A DNA stretch of 7,602 bases from Candidatus Methanoperedens sp. (GTDB lineage Archaea > Halobacteriota > Methanosarcinia > Methanosarcinales > Methanoperedenaceae), in the NCBI GenBank assembly GCA_023249275.1, contig JAHFCV010000119.1:1-7602 (forward strand), given 5' to 3'. The position numbers and the translations under genes were made by a program. The stretch's first letter is position 1, and each line of letters starts with the position of its first letter. This document shows positions 1-4,910 of the stretch, piece after piece. The notes beneath the pieces are model-generated. The model made no database searches, was not told the DNA's origin, and saw only the letters and a list, made by a program, of their open reading frames with translations.

Positions 1-249
1 TTCGATTTCAGCGGGAAAGAACTGCCTGAGATGTGGAAGGAGATACTGAAATACGAGATACTCATGAAAGGGCAGTACGAAAACCTTCTGGGCGCGGAGT
101 GCGAACCGGGCATCAGGTCATTAATACCCGATGAGAAGGAGCGGGAAGAGTTCGTATCGCAGATTAAAGGGCTGATAAACGCCGAGAGTAAACATATAGA
201 GATATGCAGGCAGAGTATGGGGGCGTTCAGGCGGATAATTGGGAAATAA
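1..249 (+). CDS. 3' end of an unidentified helical protein (partial)
   Basis: The reading frame is open from the first base and stops with TAA at 247-249, so only the last 82 residues are visible and the true start lies to the left. An internal Met at 31 is not needed as a start because the frame continues upstream of it. The visible part is rich in Glu, Lys, Leu and Ile and reads as two or three amphipathic helices separated by a loop with Gly and Pro. A segment near the end contains ESKHIEIC, an ExxH pattern of the kind seen in ferritin-like or rubrerythrin helices, but no full metal-binding set can be checked in a fragment. It converges on the tRNA thiolation gene with a 24-bp gap. I do not recognise the family; the ferritin-like suggestion is a weak inference. 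That it is a real coding region is fairly likely. Confidence 0.7.
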   Translation, partial: FDFSGKELPEMWKEILKYEILMKGQYENLLGAECEPGIRSLIPDEKEREEFVSQIKGLINAESKHIEICRQSMGAFRRIIGK

Positions 250-273
250 GGATGCCAAATGTCGTATTCAATT

Positions 274-1158
274 CTACCGCCCAAGCAGCCTGCACGTCTT
301 GCACAATGATTCACTGCTGGGTTCACCGCATTTTTTACATTGCATGATTTCTGTATCGGGGGCAGAAAGCGCCTTTGCTATGGCTTCAAACCCGCCAAGC
401 AAGGAGTATTTTGTACCCGGATGCTTTACCTCATAATTGTTAATCATCTCGCGTATCTCGTTTCGAAGCGCTTCGCCAGAATATGGGCACTCATCCATAC
501 TCACCGGCAGGTCATTCAGGAATCCATAAAGGGCTACTTCTTTTTCAGGAATGCTGCGTAAGGGTTTTATCCGCAATACCATGCCCTGTATTACCCCCGT
601 CATCCTTGTCATCCTGTCAACATCCCCACGCAGGTAATTCATCAGTATGGTCTGCGCCTCGTCATCGAGATTGTGACCGAGCGCGAGCTTACTTACGCCG
701 AGTTCTCGCGCAGTTTTGTTCAGGAGATTCTTGCGCAGCACTCCGCATAAGGTGCAGGCGGCGGTATCTTTTATCTCTTTAAGCCCGTCAAGCGTCATGC
801 CGTACTCGTCCTCGAATGACCTTATAAGAAGAGGGATTTCCAGTTCTTTTGTCAACTTAACGGCATACGGAATCGTTTTCTTCCTATACCCACGAACACC
901 TTCATCTATTGTGATGGCAGAAAGTTCAATGTCCGGTCTATTCCAGAATATCTTATGCAGGACATAGAGCAGCGCGATGCTGTCCTTTCCACCGCTCAGA
1001 GCCACTGCAATCCTGTCGCCTCTTTCCACCATTTTGAATTTACGGATGTCGCGCTTGATTTTCCTTTCAACATCCTCGATAAAATGCGTTTTACACAGGT
1101 GGGCGTTTGAGTATTTCTGGTATATTACGGCGGTTTTGGCACATCGCTGGCATTTCAT
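274..1158 (-). CDS. tRNA 2-thiolation enzyme, TtuA/NcsA (Ctu1) family PP-loop protein
   Basis: A 294-residue cytosolic enzyme that by family activates a tRNA uridine with ATP and replaces its 2-oxygen with sulfur. An N-terminal zinc-finger-like set (C3, C6, C22, H25) leads into an adenine-hydrolase-like core with the PP-loop SGGKDS at 55-60. The core also holds C135 and C138 in a CxxC, GHNLDDEAQT at about 161-170, and C225. C135, C138 and C225 match the three cysteines that hold a [4Fe-4S] cluster in characterised TtuA proteins. A second zinc site sits at the C-terminus (C274, C277, C286, C289), followed by the RLLG ending typical of this family. Length and motifs are complete. Sequence alone does not separate a U54 enzyme (TtuA) from a U34 wobble enzyme (NcsA/Ctu1), so no symbol is given. 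Start ATG at 1158 is supported by a TATA-like box that predicts a nearly leaderless mRNA. The sulfur carrier partner is not in the window. Confidence 0.93.
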   Translation of the reverse strand: MKCQRCAKTAVIYQKYSNAHLCKTHFIEDVERKIKRDIRKFKMVERGDRIAVALSGGKDSIALLYVLHKIFWNRPDIELSAITIDEGVRGYRKKTIPYAVKLTKELEIPLLIRSFEDEYGMTLDGLKEIKDTAACTLCGVLRKNLLNKTARELGVSKLALGHNLDDEAQTILMNYLRGDVDRMTRMTGVIQGMVLRIKPLRSIPEKEVALYGFLNDLPVSMDECPYSGEALRNEIREMINNYEVKHPGTKYSLLGGFEAIAKALSAPDTEIMQCKKCGEPSSESLCKTCRLLGR

Positions 1159-1180
1159 GTAGATGCGATAATGGCTATGC

Positions 1181-1189
1181 TTTTATTAA
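1181..1189 (-). promoter_or_regulatory. TATA-like box for the tRNA thiolation gene
   Basis: Read on the minus strand the sequence is TTAATAAAA, inside the longer AT run ATTATTAATAAAAGC. Its centre lies about 27 bases before the ATG at 1158. Archaeal transcription normally begins about 25 bases after the TATA box, so the mRNA would start within a few bases of the ATG. No Shine-Dalgarno sequence is present before this start, which fits a leaderless transcript. Position and composition support it; no transcript data are available. Confidence 0.5.
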
Positions 1190-1221
1190 TAATCTGCCAA
1201 GAAATCAGATTAAAACTTAGA

Positions 1222-1261
1222 GATTAAAAAATAAAATAAAAAAAGAAGGGGTAGAACCCCT
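1222..1261 (-). terminator. Hairpin plus T-tract terminator of the cytochrome gene
   Basis: On the minus strand AGGGG (1261-1257), a five-base loop and CCCCT (1251-1247) form a short perfect GC stem. It is followed by a long T-rich run with a few A bases (about 1246-1222). The TAG stop codon of the cytochrome gene (1262-1260) lies partly in the first arm of the stem. T-rich tracts are the usual archaeal termination signal and the hairpin may add to it. This separates the cytochrome transcript from the downstream tRNA thiolation gene, which has its own TATA-like box. Confidence 0.65.
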
Positions 1262-1883
1262 ATCTTGGTACTAACGCTACTGATACTATAGTATCGCCGC
1301 TCACACTAACGACGCCTGTTTTTCTCTTGTACCCTGTCTTGCTTATAGCGTAACTGTGGTCTCCGAGAGCCACGTTAGTGAATACTGCTGTCCCAGTTAC
1401 ATCTGTCTTTATGCTAACGCCGTCCATTGAAACTTTTGCACCCTGAACCGTCGAACCTGTCACGCTGTCAATTACTGTGAAAGTCACAGTAGCAGTTGGC
1501 GAAGGCGTAGGTGTTGGTGTTGGTGTAGGCGTTGGTGCTGGATAATCCGCCGGGTCTCCAGGCCAGGTACCAGCAGTTATTTCTGCGAGGTTGGTGTACC
1601 CATCCACATCAGAGTCTGTGGTTTCTATCGCGGTAAAGCTGTGACCTGCATTAAAGTAGTCTCGCCCGTAGTAGTTCACATCCTTGCTGGAACCGCTGAT
1701 GGTGAATAAAGCCGGCGTGTGACAGACGTCGCAGTTATTAAGCTTTGTAGTCGCTGTATTGGGATACTGCGCAGTGAAAAGGCTCAAATACCCGCTTTTT
1801 GCAAGTGCTTCCGGCATTCCAATTAGAGCTACTGTTAAAACCAGCAGTAACCCTAAAGTTACATATTTTCTATCCATTTTCAT
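1260..1883 (-). CDS. Predicted exported mono-haem cytochrome c with EF-hand-like loop and C-terminal PEGA/carboxypeptidase-regulatory-like domain
   Basis: A 207-residue protein, probably acting outside the cytoplasmic membrane. A signal peptide occupies residues 1 to about 28: MKMDRK, a hydrophobic core at 8-22, and a likely cleavage site after ALA at 26-28. One haem-attachment motif CDVCH is at 51-55; H81 is a possible second iron ligand. DSDVDGYTNLAE at 90-101 has oxygen-bearing residues at positions 1, 3, 5, 9 and 12 of an EF-hand or thrombospondin-type-3 calcium loop. A Pro-Thr repeat linker follows at about 115-130. Residues 132-207 form a beta-rich domain with GAKVSMDG and GYKRKTG, like PEGA or CarboxypepD_reg modules that bind surfaces or other proteins. 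No C-terminal membrane anchor is seen. Electron transfer or redox signalling at the cell surface is inferred from the haem site. The start may be Met3 at 1877 instead, judged by ribosome-binding-site spacing. Upstream is the thermosome gene, in the same direction but with 165 bp between. Confidence 0.85.
   Translation of the reverse strand: MKMDRKYVTLGLLLVLTVALIGMPEALAKSGYLSLFTAQYPNTATTKLNNCDVCHTPALFTISGSSKDVNYYGRDYFNAGHSFTAIETTDSDVDGYTNLAEITAGTWPGDPADYPAPTPTPTPTPTPSPTATVTFTVIDSVTGSTVQGAKVSMDGVSIKTDVTGTAVFTNVALGDHSYAISKTGYKRKTGVVSVSGDTIVSVALVPR
1497..1541 (-). repeat. Short tandem repeat encoding the Pro-Thr linker
   Basis: This stretch is built mostly from a six-base unit (ACCAAC or near variants on the minus strand), each unit coding Pro-Thr. 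It corresponds to residues 115-129 of the cytochrome. Such linkers are extended and often glycosylated in exported proteins. The repeat could change length by replication slippage without breaking the frame. Confidence 0.8.
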
Positions 1884-1885
1884 AT

Positions 1886-1893
1886 CCTCCTTT
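1886..1893 (-). promoter_or_regulatory. Ribosome binding site of the cytochrome gene; bears on the start
   Basis: The minus strand reads AAAGGAGG, a strong Shine-Dalgarno match. It ends only two bases before the ATG at 1883 but eight bases before the second in-frame ATG at 1877 (residue 3). Eight bases is close to the usual spacing, so translation may begin at 1877, giving 205 residues. The signal peptide is intact with either start. Confidence 0.75.
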
Positions 1894-1946
1894 ATTGAAG
1901 GGGTTTGCTCCCGTTTTTTCCCCTACGAATATCCCTCACACGATAC

Positions 1947-1954
1947 TATATAAT
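1947..1954 (-). promoter_or_regulatory. TATA box of the cytochrome gene
   Basis: Reading ATTATATA on the minus strand, preceded by a purine-rich stretch (GTAAAG) that could serve as the BRE. The predicted transcription start is near 1925, giving a 5' untranslated region of about 40-50 bases that contains the Shine-Dalgarno sequence. This fits the SD-led start of this gene. Confidence 0.6.
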
Positions 1955-2048
1955 CTTTACGAAAAGTTTCTTTGGGACACTATAGCGTCAATATAGCTTC
2001 TGTTCCCAGGATATGGTATTATTCTATTGATCCATGGATTGTAGATAC

Positions 2049-3710
2049 TTACATCATCATGCCGGGAGGCATGCCTCCCATTCCACCCATACCGCCCATG
2101 CCGCCGCACGCTCCGCTTTCAGGTCCAGCGCCGCCTGTGGCTGCAAGCACATCATCAATCCTCAGTATCATTATAGCGGTTTCGGTAGCCGAGTTCAAAG
2201 CCTGTGTTTTCACCCGCAGTGGTTCAATAACGCCGTTTTTCCACATATTTTCCACTTTTCCGGTAAATACGTTAAGCCCCGCATCCTTCTTTCCTTTTTC
2301 ATGCTGGCTCCGGAGTTCCACAAGCATATCAATGAAGTCAAGCCCTGCATTTTCCGCAAGCGTTTTCGGGATGATTTCAAGCGCCTCGGCAAACTTTGCA
2401 ACGGCAAGCTGTTCCCTGCCTGTGAGCGTTGAAGCATAGTCCTTTAACCGCAATGCAAGCTCAATCTCAGGAGAACCTGCGCCTGCTACCAGTTTTTCAT
2501 CTTCAATCGCAACCCCGACCACTCTTAATGCATCCTCAAGAGCCCGCTCGGTGCTGTCCACTACATGCTCAGTGCCGCCGCGGATTATGATGGATACTGC
2601 CTTTGGATTGCTGCATTCGGTGATGTAAAGCATCTTATCCTCGCCATGCCCCCGCAGTTCCACAAGTCCTGCGTTTCCAATATCTGCGGCATCAAAATCA
2701 TCAAGGCTTGTTATAAGATTCGCCCCGATTGCTCTTGCAACTTTATCCATGTCCTTTTTCTCAACTCGTTCAATTGCAAGGATTTTTTCTTTTGCAAGGA
2801 AATGCTGCGCTATATCTTCGATACCAAGCTGGCAGAGCACAACGTTTGCCCCCGAAGCCGCGATCCGGTTCACGATATCGTGAACAATCTGCTCTTCCTG
2901 GTCAAGATACCGGGAAAGCTCGCCAGGCGTTGAAATATTTATCTCGGCTTCAAGCTCCATCTTGCTGAATTCAATGGGACGGGTGATAAGCGCAATCTTT
3001 GCATCCTTTACAGTGTTCGGCATATTGTTGTGAGCTTTATTCTTATTAAGAACAATGCCTTTTACCAGCTCGCAGTCGTCCACGCTCTGCTCCACTTTCT
3101 TCTCGATTTTTATATTATCTATGTCAACGATTTTCTTCCCGTCTTCCTCATCCACAATGGAGCTGATTGCAGCCACGGTAATTTCAGCAAGTTTGTCTTT
3201 TGAGCCTTCCGCGCCTTTGCCGGTCATTGCTGTTCTTGCGATATTCAGGAGCGCTTCCTCGTCATTTTCAGAGATGGTGTGGGTTATGTCCTTCAGCAGC
3301 TCAATAGCCTTTTCCGCAGCCATCCTGTAGCCCGAAGCAATAATTGTGGGATGCACGCCCTGTTCAAGCAACTCGCCCGCACGTTCCAGCAATTCACCTG
3401 TGAGTACGGCGGCGGTTGTGGTTCCGTCTCCCACTTCATCATCCTGCGTCTTGGCTACCTCCACAAGCATTTTTGCAGCAGGATGTTCGATTTCCATCTC
3501 TCTCAGGATTGTAACGCCGTCGTTTGTGATTGTGATATTATCCCCGCTGACCAGCATCTTGTCCATACCTTTTGGACCCAGTGTGGTTCTTACAGCCGCA
3601 GCAACCGCTTTTGCCGCCATGATGTTGCTGTTCCGTGCTTCCTGCCCGCGTGTTCTCTCCGTGCCTTCCCTTAAAATTATGATTGGTTGTCCGCCAAGTT
3701 GTGCTGCCAT
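2049..3710 (-). CDS. ths: Thermosome subunit (archaeal group II chaperonin)
   Basis: A 553-residue subunit of the double-ring cytosolic chaperonin that folds proteins in an ATP-driven closed chamber with a built-in lid. Visible signatures are LGPKGMDKM at 44-52, the nucleotide-site motif GDGTTT at 94-99, and acidic residues D64, D95 and D393, which match the ATPase aspartates of this family. ALEDALRVV precedes the second equatorial segment. The apical domain is roughly residues 215-367. The C-terminus ends in GGM repeats and a Met-rich tail, as expected for tails projecting into the ring cavity. Length is normal for the family. In the conserved glycine-rich segment before PEIE (about 408-416) the middle Gly is Ala411. 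Start ATG at 3710 has GGAGG ten bases upstream. Paralogue type (alpha, beta or gamma) cannot be told from the sequence alone, so only the generic symbol is given. Confidence in identity is very high. Confidence 0.98.
   Translation of the reverse strand: MAAQLGGQPIIILREGTERTRGQEARNSNIMAAKAVAAAVRTTLGPKGMDKMLVSGDNITITNDGVTILREMEIEHPAAKMLVEVAKTQDDEVGDGTTTAAVLTGELLERAGELLEQGVHPTIIASGYRMAAEKAIELLKDITHTISENDEEALLNIARTAMTGKGAEGSKDKLAEITVAAISSIVDEEDGKKIVDIDNIKIEKKVEQSVDDCELVKGIVLNKNKAHNNMPNTVKDAKIALITRPIEFSKMELEAEINISTPGELSRYLDQEEQIVHDIVNRIAASGANVVLCQLGIEDIAQHFLAKEKILAIERVEKKDMDKVARAIGANLITSLDDFDAADIGNAGLVELRGHGEDKMLYITECSNPKAVSIIIRGGTEHVVDSTERALEDALRVVGVAIEDEKLVAGAGSPEIELALRLKDYASTLTGREQLAVAKFAEALEIIPKTLAENAGLDFIDMLVELRSQHEKGKKDAGLNVFTGKVENMWKNGVIEPLRVKTQALNSATETAIMILRIDDVLAATGGAGPESGACGGMGGMGGMGGMPPGMMM
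2064..2079. repeat. 16-bp perfect palindrome in the thermosome 3' end
   Basis: The sequence GGGAGGCATGCCTCCC equals its own reverse complement. It lies in the codons for the GGMPPG tail of the thermosome, 12 bases before the stop codon. It may simply follow from Gly, Met and Pro codon choice. A self-complementary stem with no loop is less stable than it looks, so a role in termination is only possible. Confidence 0.5.
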
Positions 3711-3720
3711 AAATGATTGT

Positions 3721-3725
3721 CCTCC
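3721..3725 (-). promoter_or_regulatory. Ribosome binding site of the thermosome gene
   Basis: The minus strand reads CAGGAGGACA; GGAGG ends ten bases before the ATG at 3710. This supports the chosen start, which also matches the usual N-terminus of thermosome subunits. Confidence 0.8.
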
Positions 3726-3767
3726 TGTTATCTGTTTTTAGTAATATTATTTTGATGCCCCGATTAA

Positions 3768-3777
3768 TTATATAAAT
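3768..3777 (-). promoter_or_regulatory. TATA box of the thermosome gene
   Basis: The minus strand reads ATTTATATAA within a long AT-rich stretch. A start of transcription about 25 bases downstream would fall near 3747 and leave a leader of about 36 bases containing the ribosome binding site. A second AT-rich candidate lies at about 3779-3790, so the exact box is uncertain. No heat-shock operator could be recognised. Confidence 0.55.
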
Positions 3778-3991
3778 TTAATATAATTATACAAATACCG
3801 GGCTGCTATTTCGGCAAATCAATGTTTGTTGTTCTATATAAGAATTCCGATGGGTTCTGGCAAGTCTTCGGTTGCTTTGGGAGTTTTCATTCGTTGTCAA
3901 AAACCGGTTGCTGAATTATTTTGCCAAAAAGCTTATTTGTCATAATGAATAATTTTTACTTAATAAAAAGTGGGGGCATAAGATTCAGAAC

Positions 3992-4018
3992 AAAAACTTT
4001 ATTACTTATAAAGTTTTT
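3992..4018. repeat. Exact 11-bp inverted repeat upstream of the acylphosphatase-like gene; possible operator
   Basis: The arm AAAAACTTTAT (3992-4002) and its exact reverse complement ATAAAGTTTTT (4008-4018) flank a five-base spacer. The element ends about 13 bases before the TATA box at 4032. Placement next to the BRE/TATA region is typical of dimeric archaeal transcription regulators, so an operator is a reasonable inference. A hairpin with transcriptional effect is unlikely because the element lies upstream of the predicted start of transcription. Confidence 0.5.
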
Positions 4019-4031
4019 ATGACTAATATAA

Positions 4032-4039
4032 TTTATATG
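4032..4039 (+). promoter_or_regulatory. TATA box of the acylphosphatase-like gene
   Basis: TTTATATG is centred about 25 bases before the ATG at 4061, so transcription should begin at or next to the start codon and give a leaderless mRNA. The bases before the ATG contain only a weak AGGT match to a ribosome binding site. This placement supports the chosen start. Confidence 0.6.
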
Positions 4040-4060
4040 CTTCTAACGGTCAGGTAAGCT

Positions 4061-4606
4061 ATGGGTGAATCATTACAAAAAGTTGAATTAGAATTAATTG
4101 TTTTGGGCGATGTTCAAGGCGTTGGTTACAGGCAATACGTCGCAGGAATTGGGCGAAAACTAAACCTTATGGGGTATGTTAAGAGTCTAAAAAACGGTAC
4201 AGTACAGATTCGTTGCAAGGGGCATGAAAAAGCCATTAATGAATTTAAAGAGATAATCAGTAGAAAAAATCCCCCCGAAGCACCTCTCATATATGTAGAA
4301 GAGATTAAAGAGAAACCTCTTGTCGAAGGAACAATTAAACAAAAATTCTTTGAAGAGATATATGGTAAACTGAATGCTGAGATGTCGCAGGGGAATACTA
4401 CAGGTATGAATTACCTGAATCTTTTCAGAACAGATACTATTAAAAGTTTTGAGCATATGGATGAAAAATATGATGCAATATCTAAGGGGATGCTTGGTGT
4501 TGTTACTATCATTGAAGAGAGAAACATAGCATTCGAGGTCAGAATGGAAAAAACGGAGAAGAACATCGAATCTTTACTAAAGATTCTTGCTGAAAAGAAG
4601 AGTTAG
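4061..4606 (+). CDS. Acylphosphatase-fold protein with coiled-coil C-terminal extension; catalytic Asn replaced by Ser
   Basis: A 181-residue soluble protein. Residues 8 to about 92 match the acylphosphatase domain, which hydrolyses carboxyl-phosphate bonds. GDVQGVGYRQY at 16-26 is the phosphate-binding loop with the conserved Arg (R24), and GYVKSLKNGTV at 38-48 is the second signature. In the family this second motif reads GW/YVxN and the Asn orients the attacking water. Here the position is Ser42, encoded by AGT, one base from AAT. Activity may therefore be weak or lost. Typical acylphosphatases are about 90-100 residues; this one has a further 90 residues that are charged and helical, with likely coiled coil at about 125-181 and no membrane segment. 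The tail suggests oligomerisation or partner binding. Similar long-tailed members exist in Methanosarcinales as far as I recall. The gene is more AT-rich than argG or the thermosome gene. Transcription is probably monocistronic and leaderless. Confidence 0.85.
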   Translation: MGESLQKVELELIVLGDVQGVGYRQYVAGIGRKLNLMGYVKSLKNGTVQIRCKGHEKAINEFKEIISRKNPPEAPLIYVEEIKEKPLVEGTIKQKFFEEIYGKLNAEMSQGNTTGMNYLNLFRTDTIKSFEHMDEKYDAISKGMLGVVTIIEERNIAFEVRMEKTEKNIESLLKILAEKKS

Positions 4607-4613
4607 TGGTATA

Positions 4614-4733
4614 TTAATTTCTATTCTCTTGGCTGGCATTCTGAATTAATGTAACCCATTTATTATCCCCTTCCACTTTAATTCCGCAAGCTTCGGAAAT
4701 CTGACGAATACTTGAAAAAACCCACTCCCAAAA
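4614..4733 (-). pseudogene. Possible gene remnant: C-terminal coding fragment without a start
   Basis: On the minus strand a frame runs between a TAA at 4736-4734 and a TAA at 4616-4614, giving 39 residues with no ATG and only an internal GTG. The translation looks protein-like: it contains SSIRQISEACGIKVEG and NKWVTLIQNAS, with alternating helix and strand character. It begins seven bases after the stop of the acylphosphatase-like gene on the other strand. I do not recognise the family. It could be the decayed end of a lost gene, or a chance open frame of unremarkable length. Confidence 0.35.
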
Positions 4734-4809
4734 TTAATAAATAGTAAAAGAACATTTTACATGATAAGGAAATAGTGGTATCCCTTTATCTAAAGTTAAA
4801 GAGGAGAAT

Positions 4810-4890
4810 ATGGAAACTTTACAAGCAACCGGGGTGGTATGCGGTGTGTTTTTCAATCTGGGAACCAATATAATTCATGAATGTATATAA
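4810..4890 (+). CDS. Possible 26-residue small protein or leader peptide
   Basis: ATG at 4810 follows GAGGAG at 4801-4806, an acceptable ribosome binding site with rather short spacing, and the frame ends with TAA at 4888. The product is hydrophobic in its middle (GVVCGVFFNLG) and has two Cys residues. It ends 20 bp before the peptidase start. It might be a leader peptide, a tiny membrane-associated protein, or chance. The TATA-like box proposed for the peptidase gene lies within its last codons, which argues against it being a stable separate gene. Confidence 0.25.
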   Translation: METLQATGVVCGVFFNLGTNIIHECI

Positions 4891-4902
4891 AATAAAAAGG
4901 AG
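4866..4902 (+). promoter_or_regulatory. TATA-like box and ribosome binding site of the peptidase gene
   Basis: AATATAAT at 4868-4875 would place transcription start near 4895-4897. AAGGAG at 4897-4902 is eight bases before the ATG at 4911, which is good spacing for a Shine-Dalgarno sequence. A second AT box, TGTATATAAA at 4882-4891, is an alternative but would predict a leaderless mRNA and leave the ribosome binding site unused. The ribosome binding site is clear; the promoter is tentative. Confidence 0.55.
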
Positions 4903-4910
4903 AGAAATAT

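Larger units (their letters stand above)
3711..4060. other. 350-bp divergent intergenic region
   Basis: It separates the thermosome gene (leftward) from the acylphosphatase-like gene (rightward) and holds the promoters of both. A further plus-strand TATA-like box (CTATATAA at 3833-3840) sits about 220 bp before the next gene. The roughly 90 bp after it are less AT-rich than the flanks, so a small RNA is possible, but no stable fold is evident. The direct repeat CGGTTGCT occurs at 3869-3876 and 3905-3912, and an 11-bp inverted repeat is at 3992-4018. Two ORFs of about 30 codons (3822-3914 and 3850-3945) lack ribosome binding sites and are not called. Confidence 0.6.
4607..4910. other. 304-bp intergenic region before the peptidase gene
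   Basis: The first 130 bp hold the possible minus-strand gene remnant. The T-rich stretch just after 4613 could end transcription of the acylphosphatase-like gene. The rest is AT-rich and contains the 26-codon ORF at 4810-4890, TATA-like sequences at 4866-4873 and 4881-4890, and the ribosome binding site of the peptidase gene. No RNA gene, insertion sequence or long repeat was seen. Confidence 0.6.

Noticed and set aside
1207..1229. Direct repeat AGATTAAAA (1207-1215 and 1221-1229)
   Set aside because: Short, AT-rich, and lying in the T-rich terminator tail; no reason to see an operator.
1884..2048. Short palindrome ATCCATGGAT (2030-2039) and small inverted repeats between the cytochrome and thermosome genes as a terminator
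   Set aside because: The stems are short or loop-less and not followed by a clear T-tract on the minus strand.
2034..2439. Long plus-strand open frames opposite the thermosome gene
   Set aside because: They are antisense to a highly conserved gene, lack ribosome binding sites and have low-complexity translations.
3822..3945. Two overlapping ORFs of about 30 codons, one with a GSGKSS stretch resembling a P-loop
   Set aside because: No ribosome binding site, both starts lie upstream of the expected transcript start of the nearby TATA-like box, and the P-loop-like string is too short to mean anything.
4604..4781. Direct repeat TAGTGGTAT (4604-4612 and 4773-4781) flanking the possible gene remnant, as a target-site duplication
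   Set aside because: A nine-base repeat within 180 bp of AT-rich DNA is not rare, and there are no inverted ends or transposase sequence.
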